This document shows, in pieces, positions 1-10,545 of a stretch of 64,000 bases of DNA. Numbering within the stretch: position 1 is the first letter of the stretch; the number at the start of each line of letters is the position of its first letter. Both the position numbers and the translations under genes were made by a program. The stretch comes from Typhlomys cinereus (lineage: Eukaryota; Chordata; Mammalia; Rodentia; Platacanthomyidae). The notes beneath the pieces were generated by a model. That model was not told the origin of the DNA. It did no database searches and worked only from the letters and a program-made list of their open reading frames with translations. Where the stretch lies: the NCBI GenBank assembly GCA_023101885.1, contig JALPQD010000088.1, positions 2,453,501 through 2,517,500 of the forward strand, given 5' to 3'.

Positions 1-89
1 GAAACTCTTTTTCTATATAAGCTATGGCATCATTCATAGCAACATATATACGTATACATTATATACACATATATACATATGCATTATTT

Positions 90-90
<1 letters not shown>

Positions 91-129
<39 letters not shown>
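91..129. repeat. (AT)n microsatellite
   Basis: An uninterrupted alternating AT tract follows a looser AT/AC-rich stretch from about position 45. The ORF across it is simple repeat (Tyr-Ile runs), not a gene. Confidence 0.95.
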
Positions 130-132
<3 letters not shown>

Positions 133-865
133 AGAGAGACAAGTTTCCAGAAATCTCATTAAAAAGAAAACACTGGTTAAAAACTGCAGTGATTATTATT
201 CCTTTGCAAAGGTCATGGAAATTTAAAAAATCATATCTTCCATTTTTTAAAAATTTTCATAACCAATGAGTGACATTGTATGCTCAAGTTTTGACACCAT
301 ACACATTTTTACCACTCATTCCTATTGCCAGTTTAAATACACACTTGTGTTTAGATGACTGGAATTCATTTTGGTAGATAAAGTGTATTGAATAATGTCA
401 ATACATGGCTTGTTAGAGTTGACATGGATGCTCAGAAAGTGTCAAACGGCAGCAGAAGGCAGCCTTTATCCAGCCCCAGGTTGCTTAATTCTGAAGGGTG
501 GTAAATTGGGCATGTCAGAAATGCAACTGTCAAGCTCAGAAGGTTTAATATTGAACCTTTCTCTACAGATCTCAAGCAAACTAATGCATCAGGGCACAGG
601 CACTTCTCTTGGGCTATAAGTGCTTGAAAAATAATCTTTACTATAGCTACTGAAATGTCCTGTGAGGTAAAGAAGTAAGTGAGAGAATCATAAGATCAAT
701 TATTTCTACAAGCAGAGTTTCCTTCTATGGTTTTATTCTAAGAAAGCAAATAGCACCAAGCAGTATGCTAAAAAGAAGTTGGAGTTTAGGCTATTTCTAG
801 GCTAACACACATGCTTCCATGGACAACAATACAATCCTGACAGCAGAGAAAGATGTAGGAAGAAT
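130..865. other. Intergenic stretch with no gene seen
   Basis: AT-rich sequence without a convincing reading frame, splice pattern or repeat that I can name. The longest ORF (395-619) has no recognisable domain and ordinary non-coding composition. Confidence 0.6.
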
Positions 866-1512
866 TGCAACACAAATGCCAGACAAGATGGAGGCAAAGG
901 CAGTGCAGGAAAAGCAAAACTGAAAACAACAGCAAATCTTAATTCAGAACACCAAAGACCTACATTAATCACCTGGAACCAGACCAGCCAAATCTCCCCC
1001 TGCCCCCCCCGTCCTAAAGTTCAGAGAACCTTGCAAAAGAGGGAGCAACAAGATTGTGAGAGCCTAAAAATGGGGAGGACCAACGATATGCAAGATACTC
1101 CACATAAGTTAGGCAGTAGCCATAATCAGACTTTGCATGACCTGTACAATGACTTACATGGCAACAATCCTCCAAAGTTTAGCATGGATCACAGGCAGTA
1201 GGATCCTTAGAGGCAAGGGATTAACCATTCCCATACTAATGGGGAGCCCAAGAAAGGGCTCCAGGCTATGCTACTAAGTCCTTATACCTCATTAGGGTGG
1301 AGGACTCAGAGGGAGGTTTGGCATTCACCAGGCGGTAAGGGAGAAGGTGGAGGTACTGGGAAAAGAGGAGGGAGAGAAGGGGATGAAAAGAAGGGGAAAA
1401 GAGGGGGAGAGTGCAATGGGGGCGATGGAGGAGAGAAGGGAGAGGGAGAGGAAGGGATACCTATTGAGCTTGTATGATTAGGCAAAAGTAAAATGTGTAA
1501 TAAAAAAAAGCA
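866..1512 (+). mobile_element. 5'-truncated LINE-1, 3' UTR only
   Basis: This block aligns by eye with the 3' UTR of the full-length L1 at 31800-32440. Shared stretches include the AAGCAAAACTGAAAA segment, the AATCTCCCC region, the ATGCAAGA...CTCCACA segment, the TAGCATGGA block and GGGATTAAC. It ends in a G-rich polypurine tract (1320-1460), then CCTATTGAGCTTGTATGA, AATAAA-like sequence and a short A run at 1501-1508. No ORF2 remains. The ORF at 1268-1477 is only translated polypurine tract. Confidence 0.8.
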
Positions 1513-2719
1513 AAGGAGTTGGGAACCCTGTGTTGTAACTCAATAATGCTCTCCCATGCTCCCTGCCCCAAGACACTCATGTCTTACTACCTGAAATTTA
1601 TGAATGTGTTAAGGCACTTGGCAAAAAGAATTTTGCACATAAAATGAAATTAAGAATCTTAAGTTAGTGAATTACCTAGACGATCTTGGAGGGCATGATG
1701 TAATTATTAGAGTCCTGATAACAAGGTCAGTGATGACTGAATCAGAGGACACAATTTAAAAATGCTGTTCTGATCATTTTGAAGACCAGGAGGAGAATAC
1801 AAGCAATGTCTAGAAGCTGAAAAAGGCAGGAAGTAGATTCTTTAGGTCTTTGATTATGGTTCAGGGACTTGACTCCTGAAATGTGAGAGATAAATATGTG
1901 TTGCTCTTATTTTGCTTTGTTATAGATGTAAAAATAAATTAATATGGCATGCAAATTAATGACATTGTTGTTGATTGAATGGAATATGTTTATCCAACAA
2001 GAGACCATGAGTCTGACAGAAGTTGACAAAGTCTTGGATGGCAAGAAGCGGAAGCACATTACATTTTATTCTGCTTTGAATTTTTCAGAGATTGAAAAAT
2101 TAGAGAATTTTTGTTTATCTAAAAGAGAAAGAAAGCCTGGGTATGTTTTTAAACTAGGATTGTCACTTTTCAGGTCCTTAAGTTTGTAGCATCTAATGCT
2201 AAAAATGTAGGATCTTCGTGAGATCTCCTTACAAAAGCCAAAAAAGACATGTATGTGAAAGCATGCACTTGGACAACTGAACACCAAAATGCAGGAAGAT
2301 GATTAGAATGAGACTATTTCTAAAGGAGAAAAGTTAGCCAAAAAGAAAATATATCAAATTTGAAAAACAGAGGAACTTCCCTGAAATCTCCATAGCAAGA
2401 TAGTGGCATCTAGAATTGGTTACAACTGTGTCCTTGCATTTCTCATCCACTGTTTTCTATGTGGAAACCCCTATTCCTTTCAATCATAGCCTCCTTCACT
2501 CACCTCGTGGACCTAGAAAAACAATTAGCTCTCATTTCGTCCTAAGAAAATTGTTCAGATGTCGATCCTAGATTTTAGGTGAATGGAGACATTTTCATGA
2601 GCTCAATGGAAAAAACACTGAGTAGACACTAGTTCTCTAAACAATTAAAGGAGTAAATTATACCTCCAAAAGTAATGGGTTAAGTTCTGGATCAGAGCAA
2701 AGGTAGATGATACTGAATA
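1513..2719. other. Intergenic stretch with no gene seen
   Basis: Unremarkable AT-rich sequence. Two overlapping short ORFs on opposite strands (1944-2189 and 2066-2287) show no domain. No named repeat is recognised. Confidence 0.5.
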
Positions 2720-2724
2720 ATAAG

Positions 2725-3152
2725 AATACTCCACACAAGTTAGGGCCGAAGCAATCATAATTGGACTTTGCATGCCCTGCGCAATGTCCAACACACTATT
2801 GACCTCACAAAGTCTAGCATCTGCTAAAGGCACCAAGATCCTTGGAGGCAAGGGACTGGCAACCACAATAGTGTTCCTATGCTTAAGGGGAACACGGGAA
2901 AGGGTTCAGGTAAATGCCACTGGGTCCTTGTACGTCGTGGGAGAGAAGGGCCCAGAGGAGAGTCAGGGATGCATATTAAGGGACTTTCTGGGAATTGGGA
3001 TGGGAGGCACGGGGGGATGGGGACGGAGGAGTGAGGGGAGGGGGAGCAGGGGGGAGGAGGGAGGGGGAGGGAGGGACGGAACCGGTGTACCTATTAAGTT
3101 TGTATGAGTGGAAATAATAATAAAAAATGTTAAAAAATAATTAAAAAAAAAA
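2725..3152 (+). mobile_element. 5'-truncated LINE-1, 3' UTR only
   Basis: It starts with CTCCACACAAGTTAGGGCC and matches the 3' UTR of the full-length L1 (32025-32440) closely, including TGCGCAATG, CTAGCAT, CTTGGAGGCAAGGGACT and CACAATAGTGTTCCTATGCT. A strong G-rich tract at 2995-3080 precedes AAGTTTGTATGAGTGG and an A-rich tail at 3118-3152. A short AGAAT motif on both flanks may be a remnant target-site duplication, but it is weak. Of the 3' UTR fragments here, this one is among the closest to the full-length copy. Confidence 0.85.
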
Positions 3153-3616
3153 GAATTGAGGTGGGGGAGACTGAATTTCTTCCAATAAACTGTATGTTTT
3201 TCTTCATCAAATCAATGTTAGTGGAGCTTTTCTACACTGAGACATAATCCCATTCTATAGGTAGACTAACATCACCCTCTTCCCTCAGCCTCCATATCAC
3301 AAAAAGAAAGCCAGGAAATTCCCTGCTCCACCATTTAAATTGGTAGCTGACCTAAAAGCGGACATTAGCTAATTTTCTACATACTTCAAGATCAGATCTT
3401 GGAAGTGGTAGGTGCCCAGAAAAAACATCTATGTGGTCAGTGCATGACACCAAAATGTCCATCTTCTGGAGGTGCTTCAACATTGTCATCTTTCATTGTA
3501 CCACCAGGAAGAAATGATGGGACAGTGCTGTAAGATGAAAGAAAGGTAGGGCTGGAGATGGATGACTCAGGGGTTAAAGCCTTTTCTTTACAAGCAAAAG
3601 GACCTGAGTTTCGATC

Positions 3617-3947
3617 TGTAATGGTTATTCTTAGCTCTTTCTGTGAGACAGCACCCAAAGTGGAGCAACTTAAGGGAGATAGATTTATTTAACTTATGGT
3701 TCCAGAGGGGAGATAGTTTTTCATGTCAGAGGTGGCATGACTGGTTGGCTGAAGCTGGAGACAGGCTACATCATACCCATCCAAAAGGCTAAGAGCTTGC
3801 CGAACTGCTTGCTAAAAAGGCAGACTCCTTCTGGAGGGAGTGTGTGACAAATCCACCTCAAGGCCCACCCCTTGTGTGCCCACCCCAAAGTACCATGACC
3901 TTTTCAGACATATGAGACTGTGGGGGAACACATTTCAAATCATGATA
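3617..3947 (-). mobile_element. MaLR-like solo LTR, antisense, nested in a SINE
   Basis: Read on the minus strand it begins TATCATGATTTGAAATGTG, like the start of MaLR LTRs (TGTTATGGTTTGAATGTG), and it ends in CA. Its 331 bp fits a MaLR LTR. The flanking five bases CGATC (3612-3616) and GGATC (3948-3952) look like a slightly mutated 5-bp target-site duplication, the size expected for ERVL/MaLR. Removing the block restores a continuous SINE. The family name is from recognition only. Confidence 0.65.
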
Positions 3948-4096
3948 GGATCCCAGATCCAACCTAAAAACACCAGGTACAAATGAAGGCAGCCTGAAAA
4001 ATCTAGCCCTAAAAAACAATCTGGGAAAATCTAAAGCAAAATAAGAAGGAGGTAGAGCAATCCAGGATGATTCCACAGCTATACTCTCAAGGGCTC

Positions 4097-4100
<4 letters not shown>

Positions 4101-4150
<50 letters not shown>
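4101..4150. repeat. (AC)25 microsatellite, SINE tail
   Basis: Fifty bases of perfect AC dinucleotide at the 3' end of the split SINE. The Cys-Val ORF on the minus strand is an artefact of this repeat. Confidence 0.97.
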
Positions 4151-4154
<4 letters not shown>

Positions 4155-6007
4155 AGACAATTTCGCAAATGTCAGTAATCTCAAGCCACTATATGATTTG
4201 TACCATAGCCATTGATACATTTATTTAAATAGTAGCATCTTATAAATGGGCTTGCTATTTTTAATGGCTTTATCCTAAGAAAATAAAAGGATAGCAGAGT
4301 GTTGAGAGTTTAATAGCACGTTCAGTGCTCATTAAAATATTTCTACAACCAATGCAATTAACAAAGTGCACATATATAAAACCTAAACATCTTCATATGC
4401 GCCTCAGAAGTCACACTTTGGGGAAATACTCAGCTGAAATACATCTCAGCATGGAGGTGCTAAACTTGCAGACCGAGACCAGAAGAGCCGAGCTGGTACA
4501 AGAGGGCAGGCAGGAGAGGGAATTCTCACTGCAGGCTCATCCTTCATGCCTAAGTGGACCTGTATTCTCTCCCACTTCTCCACATCCTCATCTCTAGCCC
4601 ATACAAGTACCAGCAGCTGTTAGAAAAGACTTAAAAGGGGAAGAAAGAAGGGAGGGGGAAGCAAAACACGAATCCGACACATGAAGTGGGAACCGGCTTG
4701 GTTGTCTGCTGTTCTTATGTTCTGTGGGTTGAAAGGCTAATATCAAAATATTGTGGTTCTAAAACATCACGATGATGGCTCTTGAAACATGTTTGTCATC
4801 ACTCTCTGTCTCTGCCTTTGTCTCTCTTTTTATCCCTTTAATGCTCCGTAATTATGTCTTCTGTGTGGGTCAATTATCTTTGGACTAGAAAACAAATTGC
4901 AATCATTACCTCCAATGAGTCTTCCCTTTTCTTTGATCCTATTTTGTGCAACAACCAAAAAATGTTGTGTGCATTTAGCCTTTCTCTTCCCTGGCTTCCT
5001 TGATGGCAGAGCTGAGATGCAAAAGAAAGTCATTTCCCTGCTGTTTCCAATATTATCTGGTCCCTTCATCCCACTCTTTCAACATTTCTGGTGCCTGCAT
5101 ATTACCAAAATATGTTCAGATGATCTTATTACCTATATGGCTTTTGGCTAACAGAACACCCCTTGTAGTCACAACACCCCTTTAATCTTTTTCTTCCTCA
5201 TCCTGACTATGAAAATCCAAATTAGTGCCCAAAGGCCCATTCAAACTACATTAATATCTTAAAAAGCCACTGCATGCTAGTGTCAATAAGCCTAAGATGA
5301 ATGAGCCCAAAAACTTCAGCGACACTGAAAATTAACGAGGTCAATTCGACCAATGATCCATGAATATAAAAGACCTTACCACTGTGGTTAAAAAATTCAA
5401 TGGCATTAGCATTTCTTTTTGGTTGAATTAAAGGAGAAAGTATCTAAAGGCACTATGCAGACAGGCAGGGGAAAATGACATCAGTGGTCTCATGAGCAGT
5501 GTACCCTATGTGCTAAAATTCAGATCTGCTGGGCCCATTGTTACAATAGTGGTATCACTGTTTTAGGGATAACCAACCACTTTCTGATTGGACTGAAATC
5601 CATCCCATGGAAAGGATTTCTTACCATGCACTGTAAGCATGAGCAAACATCTATAGTTGAGGAGTTTTTTTGGGTCTTAAGGGAGAATTTGCTACTGATG
5701 TTATATTAAATCGACCTGCAATCAAGCTATCTTTTAAATACTTAAGTTAGCTCCTTAGACTGGCATTGATCTTAGCTTTGGCTCAGCATTTTCCACTGAT
5801 AGAACAGCCACCATCTCTATTAAGATCATTAAGATACAGTAATGTCCTAGTTACACTTTCCTATGCTCATGCCCTTCAGACCTCAAGGCATGGGGAGGGG
5901 CAAGAATGCACAGGCCTTTAAACACACATCAAAGGTGCCTTTACATGTGCCTGGAGAGTCTTGAGGTCTGGGAGGGGCACAAAAGCACACAGTCTGAGGA
6001 AGGAAGT
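4151..6007. other. Intergenic stretch with no gene seen
   Basis: There are several ORFs of 60-90 codons on both strands but none has a domain, a codon pattern or a homologue I recognise. A polypyrimidine patch lies near 4800-4840. I see no clear repeat. Confidence 0.5.
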
Positions 6008-6432
6008 TGGAGAAAGGGGACACAGGTGTCAATTTGACTGTTGAGGGTTTGAGCTCTGGACACATTTGTAGAGAGTTAGTGGTTGTGTTAAGCCCAGAGC
6101 GAACCTGCAAGAGATTGTCTAGCTGCTGGGGAAGGCCCAGCCCATGGTGGGTGGGATTAGGCCCTGGAATAAATCACGGAGAGCTAGTTGAGAATATTGG
6201 CATCCTTGCGTACACTTGGCCAGACATGCTGGTCTGGAAAGTAAGGATTGTCCCTCTCTCAACCATTATGTGGTGATGGTGTGGTCAGTTCCCTCAACCC
6301 TGGTGTTGGTTCATGCTCTCCCATCAAGCTAGACTATTAACTGCAACTGGACTGTCGTAAGGAAATAAACCCCTTGTTCCCTTAGGCTATTTGATGGCCA
6401 TTTATCAGCAACCATGCAGATGAACTGCAATA
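6008..6432 (+). mobile_element. Unclassified rodent interspersed repeat (~425 bp), sense copy
   Basis: The sequence from the AAGTTGGAG/GTGTCAATTTGACTGTTGAGG region to CAACCATGCAGATGAACTGCAA is matched, reverse-complemented, by 54685-55110, block by block. Matching blocks include GGCCCAGCCCATGGTGGGTGG, GCCAGACATGCTGGTCTGG, CAACCATTATGTGGTGATGG and the AAATAAACCCC polyadenylation-like motif. A diverged third copy is near 52760-53060. The G/C-rich centre and AATAAA-like motif would suit an LTR or a non-autonomous transposon; I cannot name the family. Confidence 0.7.
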
Positions 6433-6719
6433 GTAGCCATGGGGAAGACATCAGTGTGATCCATACTTCTGAAAGAAACCCACACCTCTATGCTTGCAAG
6501 TGATTACAATAAGCTCTTTGATTCTGGCACAACTGTTAATTTGGTCTGCCATTTAATTCCTACCTGGGTCAGATAGATGGTTGTGTGGTATCACGCCAGG
6601 AAAACATCACACAGAAGCCATAGAAGCTTCTTTTTGAAGAGAGATTCCTAACAAGTCAAAGGGCTTAGAATAAGTAACTTGATTTTTGGCCCCTAGACAA
6701 GATATCTACATCACTTCCT
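6433..6719. other. Intergenic stretch with no gene seen
   Basis: Short unremarkable spacer between the unclassified repeat and an L1 3' end. Confidence 0.5.
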
Positions 6720-7055
6720 CTTAGATTCAAGGAACATTACAGAAAAGGGGGCAGAAAGACTGTAGAGTTATAGAATGGAGAGAAGTGATCTGAAACACCA
6801 TCTTCTGGATAAGCCATGGACAATATAATCATGAACACAGCAGAAGGAAGTTACCTACATAGGACCTGTGCAAAAAATATGTCATGAAAATAGAAAGGGG
6901 ACTAGTTAAGATCAATAAGGGTGTCTGAAGGAGTAGAAGGGATTTGTGAGAGAGCAATGAGAGGTGGATAGGTTCAAAATATGATGTATAGATGTATGTA
7001 ATTGTCAAAACTTAAAAGATTCATTGAAAAAAATAATGGAATGAGAAAAATAATA
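6720..7055 (+). mobile_element. Old LINE-1 3' UTR fragment
   Basis: GAACATTACAGAAAAGGGGGCAGAAAGACTG, a CACCATCTTCTGGATAAGCCATGG block, GGGGACTAGTTAAGATCAATAAGG and a final segment ending in AAAAGATTCATTGAAAAAAATAA follow the layout of rodent L1 3' UTRs (compare the old copies at 34590 and 35110). Divergence is high, so the exact ends are uncertain. Confidence 0.5.
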
Positions 7056-7205
7056 CACAAGAGTGATCTGGGGAATTTTTGTATTCGGTTTTATTCTAGG
7101 TAAGTGTTGAAAAAGTTCAACCAAAAAGATAAGGATGAAGATTCTTAGTGGTTTGTAACAGTTCAGTCTTCTTGGTTTCAGGCATCAGACAGCACGAAGG
7201 TATTT

Positions 7206-7218
7206 CCCAGGGCCATAT
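7206..7218. repeat. Target-site duplication, left copy
   Basis: CCCAGGGCCATAT is repeated exactly at 7518-7530 on the other side of the SINE. Confidence 0.9.
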
Positions 7219-7517
7219 ATTTTTTTTAAATTTTATTATTATTATTATTTATTCAACTGTGTGCATATGCATGTGTATGTGCGTGTGTGTGTGTGTCTGT
7301 GTGTCTGTTTATGTGTAGAACCACGGACGAATTCGCGAACCACATGGACGCCTCCACCTCCTTCTGCCCCGGGATTCACAGGCTCCGCCCTACCAGGACC
7401 AGAAGCGCAGGCCGCCCCCGCTTCCGCCTGGCGTCTATACGTGGGATCTGGGATCCGAACTCAGGACCTTCTGCCTACAAGGTGGAGACTTAACCCCTGA
7501 GCCACCTCTCCAGCCCC
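7219..7517 (-). mobile_element. Young CpG-bodied tRNA-derived SINE, antisense
   Basis: Read on the minus strand it starts GGGGCTGGAGAGGTGGCTCAGG. An A box (TGGCTCAGGGG) and a B-box-like GAGTTCGGATCC follow. The GC-rich body shares TTCTGGTCCTGGTAGGGCGG and GAGCCTGTGAATCCC with the copies at 23011 and 57374. The tail is a CA-rich stretch, AATAAATAATAAT and an A run. The perfect 13-bp target-site duplication and surviving CpGs point to a recent insertion. ORFs crossing it are not genes. Confidence 0.9.
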
Positions 7518-7530
7518 CCCAGGGCCATAT
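7518..7530. repeat. Target-site duplication, right copy
   Basis: Exact copy of the 13 bases at 7206-7218. Confidence 0.9.
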
Positions 7531-8270
7531 TGACAAGCTGATTTCCCAGGTATGTCCATAATACATCGGAAGAGCATTCTTAGTGCACAGGGCATGGATG
7601 TTTGATAGTAAAGTGTTTTGTACAGCACGATAGAGATGGAAAATGAGTTTTTACAGTAGGAATTTTTCTGGCTCATACTGGCAGGAGCTCCATGTGTCTT
7701 CCCTCCTACCACATCTTACTATCTCTGTCACATCATGTTGTCCCTTCTGTATTTTGTGGAGTGTGTTTCTTACACTGGCTATGCTCTGCTTTTTCACTTC
7801 AATATATTACACTGAGGGAGGAAACATACAAATACAGTATATGTAATGCTGTGGCATCTGCTTGGCAAGTAGGTCAAATTTTGCAGACTCCAGGGAACAG
7901 AAACTCTTCTGGGTATCGTTTAATGTCACTGCCAGGTTGGGGCAGGAGATGGATGGACTGATGCTGGTAGAAGACTGAATGAAGTACATTATACAGTTCA
8001 GAAAAACAGCATTTTAAAAGTGTCTTTAAAGATTAATACCACAATGGCAAGATTAGCACATAGATTTAGACTGGGATCCCACTAGAATCCTCATATTGAT
8101 GTCAAGGTCATATCACCTTTACGCATATGATGGTCCTACTTCCAGCTGTGTCATAAGTTCACTGTAAGGAGGATTTGAAATCATGCATGGCACAAGGTCC
8201 AAGTAAAAGATACTCTTTAGAGTGGCATGGTCTGCCTTTTCTTGTTACATGTGTGGCAGAATAAGTAAAG
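7531..8270. other. Intergenic stretch with no gene seen
   Basis: No repeat I can name and no convincing reading frame. The ORFs at 7643-7961 overlap each other in different frames and have no domain. Confidence 0.5.
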
Positions 8271-8274
8271 CTTT

Positions 8275-8690
8275 TGTCTTAGTTTCTTTACTTGCTGCTA
8301 TGATAAAAAAAAATCTCTGAACAAAAACAAATTAAGGGAGAAAAAGTTTGTTTTGGCTCACGGTTCAAAGTACAGTCCATCATGGCAGAGAAATCAAGCA
8401 GCAGGAGATCGAAGCTGCTGGTCACTGGTTGCACTCAGTCAAGAAGCAAAAAAAGTTGAATGCATGTTAGTGTTCAGATTGCTTTCTCCATGTTCCAGTC
8501 CAGGATTCACTGCTCACAGAATGGTCTCACCCACAGTTAAGATGGTTCTTCCCTCATCACCTGAAGCTATCTAGATTGTCCCTCACAGACATCCTCAAAG
8601 GGTAATCTTCATCTGAGTAGTTTCTCACAGGTATGCCCATACAAACCTCCTAGGTGTCAAGGTATCAACAATAATCATGATAACTCTGCT
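8275..8690 (-). mobile_element. MaLR-like LTR, antisense, diverged
   Basis: TTAGTTTCTTTACTTGCTGCTATGATAAAA followed by GGAGAAAAAGTTTGTTTTGGCTCACGGTTC and CATCATGGCAGAGAA matches the reverse orientation of MaLR LTRs and the element at 3617-3947. The ends are worn and no duplication was found. Confidence 0.5.
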
Positions 8691-9035
8691 GTATATTGCA
8701 TACACATATCATAGTCAGAAATTCTCAACTGTCTTCTCATTTATTCCTTATTAAATCCATATAGGCATTGCATTAACATCTTTATAGCTAAAAAAATGGA
8801 ACTCATAAGAGGGTTCAGAGCCTGAACTAATCTTGTATAGGCTGTTTTCCCATTTATTCTACAAATTATAGGCGAGATCTTATTCTAAAATAGTGTTGAC
8901 TGTGGCACTATTGATTCAGGGAGGCCCATAGCCAGGGCTCCAGGATCCAGGAGGTACTGGCTACAGATAAGCCTGATTAAGTTCAGACATGCCCTAAACA
9001 TGTCCCAATAGAGGAACCATACTGGCAGAGGGATG

Positions 9036-9100
9036 GACAGCCAATGGGGTGGAGGGATGAATAACCAATGGGAAGGAGGGATGAACAACCATGGGAAGTG
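9036..9100 (+). promoter_or_regulatory. Tandem CCAAT-containing repeat in LTR U3
   Basis: GCCAATGGGGTGGAGGGATGA and ACCAATGGGAAGGAGGGATGA lie head to tail, 24 bp apart, and a third degenerate unit (ACCATGGGAAGTGG) follows. Repeated CCAAT-type units about 100-170 bp upstream of a TATA box are typical of retroviral U3 enhancers. Function is inferred from position only. Confidence 0.55.
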
Positions 9101-9198
9101 GCCATCTAACCTGGACACCTAGTAAACAGCTAAATGATTGGTGGCTGCTCCCCCCTCCCCAAGGAAAGAGATGGCCACACCTGATTGGACCCCGACCC

Positions 9199-9228
9199 TA
9201 TATAAGCCCAAACACTTCCTGAATAAAG
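9199..9228 (+). promoter_or_regulatory. LTR TATA box and nearby AATAAA signal
   Basis: TATATAAG at 9199-9206 and AATAAAG at 9222-9228. The 16-bp gap between them would put the polyadenylation signal around the expected transcription start, a compact arrangement known from some ERVs. Confidence 0.6.
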
Positions 9229-9395
9229 CTGAAACTCGTCCTTTGCCTGCTGCTTCTCGCCTGGACTCCCCTGGCTTGACTCCCGGGGTCTGGGTGGTGA
9301 CCCCGTGGCTGGCTTGCCCAGTCACCGGCTTGCCCATTCACCTTATGCCCAGGAGACCTCTGGAGTTTGGTGATTTGGCAACAGTTAACAAACAG

Positions 9396-10179
9396 CTCCC
9401 AGGCTAAATGCTATCCAAAGTCTATAGTAACAAAGTTTTATCAGAATACAGCCACATCAACCCATGGCTACATTAACAAATCCAAAGTTGAATGAAGGGA
9501 AAGGATACCATAAGACACACACAGCAAATAAAACATTGACTTTCCAGTGCTTTATGAAAAGAGTCTGAAGACCACTGTTTTTGGAGATTGGGAAAGAACA
9601 ATAACAGAATGTTTTTAAAGTATATCTCTGCCCTCCTGGAGTTTATTTTTAATTAGAGAAGAAGACAACATACTTAACAAAAAAAATCATGTAATTTTTC
9701 AGAATGTTAATCTTCATGGGACAAATGAATCTTAGACATGGAACTTCCATAAAGGAAATAATGCAAGTGTTAACAAGTGTCCAAATGTCACAGAGAACTA
9801 AGTATTGGGGGCACTTCACCTAGAGCCTTGGAGGCTATTGAAAAATTTTTGGATTCTGCTGTAAATGAAACAGGAAAGTACTTACGTTATTTAAATGGGA
9901 AATTGTCATGATGTGATGTTTTACATCATCTGTAAAACTCAATATTTTATGACATGATTGGAACAAGAAGATGAGATAGGAGACTCAAGATATACATGGC
10001 AAGTATACATGACTATAGCCATGGGAATAACAAGAAACAATTGGCTTCTGGGGATATTTTGCACATGGAGAAAGAGGAGCTGCTGATGTATCAGATAAGA
10101 GCTATGGTTGCAAAGAAGAACCAAGGAGGATTATCAAGACTTCAGACCTAGAAGGACAGTGTTGCATCATTTGAGGGCT
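9396..10179. other. Intergenic stretch with no gene seen
   Basis: AT-rich sequence; no repeat named and no supported reading frame. Confidence 0.5.
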
Positions 10180-10545
10180 GGAGTTACAGTCATTTCAGTT
10201 TTGTCATGTTATCGTAACACATAATTACAAATCTGGTAGCTTAAAAAATTGTATTTTTTTCATAGCTCTGAGAGTCAGAAGTCTAAAATCAAAATATTGG
10301 CAGTAGCACCTATCCAATAAAGTGTCTCTGTTAACTTCCTTCTTTGTCTCCTCAGATGATCCCTGGCCTAGGGCTGCATACTCTAACCTCCGTCTCTGTC
10401 TTCCCACAGCCTTATTTTCTGGATGCCTTCCTTCCTGTGTCAGGATACTCACTACGGGTTAACTCACCATTCCCATCTAAAAATCCTGAACTCAATGACA
10501 TTTGCAAAGTCTCCTTTTCTAAATAAGGTCACATTCAAAGATTTT
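10180..10545 (-). mobile_element. Ancient mammalian LTR-like repeat (MLT/MST type), antisense
   Basis: ATCGTAACACATAATTACAAA...GGTAGCTTAAAA, AGAGTCAGAAGTCTAAAATCAA, the CTGTCTTCCCACAGCC region and AAATAAGGTCACATTCAAAGA follow a widespread mammalian repeat that I associate with old MaLR-type LTRs. The family assignment is tentative. Confidence 0.4.

Larger units (their letters stand above)
3548..4150 (+). mobile_element. tRNA-derived SINE (older form of the CpG-bodied family), split by an LTR
   Basis: The head at 3548 (AGGGCTGGAGATGGATGACTC, GGGGTTAAAG, then CCTGAGTTTCGATC) carries degenerate pol III A- and B-box sequences. The element breaks at 3616, resumes at 3948 with GGATCCCAGATCC, and runs through a body like the SINEs at 24027 and 54222 to an (AC)n tail at 4101-4150. 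The inserted block is annotated separately. Confidence 0.8.
8894..9390 (+). mobile_element. Solo LTR of an endogenous retrovirus
   Basis: 497 bp bounded by inverted termini TGTTGACTG and CAGTTAACA (8 of 9 pair). The flanks AATAG (8889-8893) and AACAG (9391-9395) look like a 5-bp target-site duplication with one change. U3 holds CCAAT-type motifs in a tandem repeat (9036-9100) and a TATA box, TATATAAG, at 9199-9206. AATAAAG at 9222-9228 would be the polyadenylation signal, giving a very short R. A C/T-rich U5 follows. No gag, pol or env sequence adjoins it, so this is the usual product of LTR-LTR recombination. The short R and TATA-AATAAA spacing suit a class I (gamma-type) element, but that is inference. 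Confidence 0.8.
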
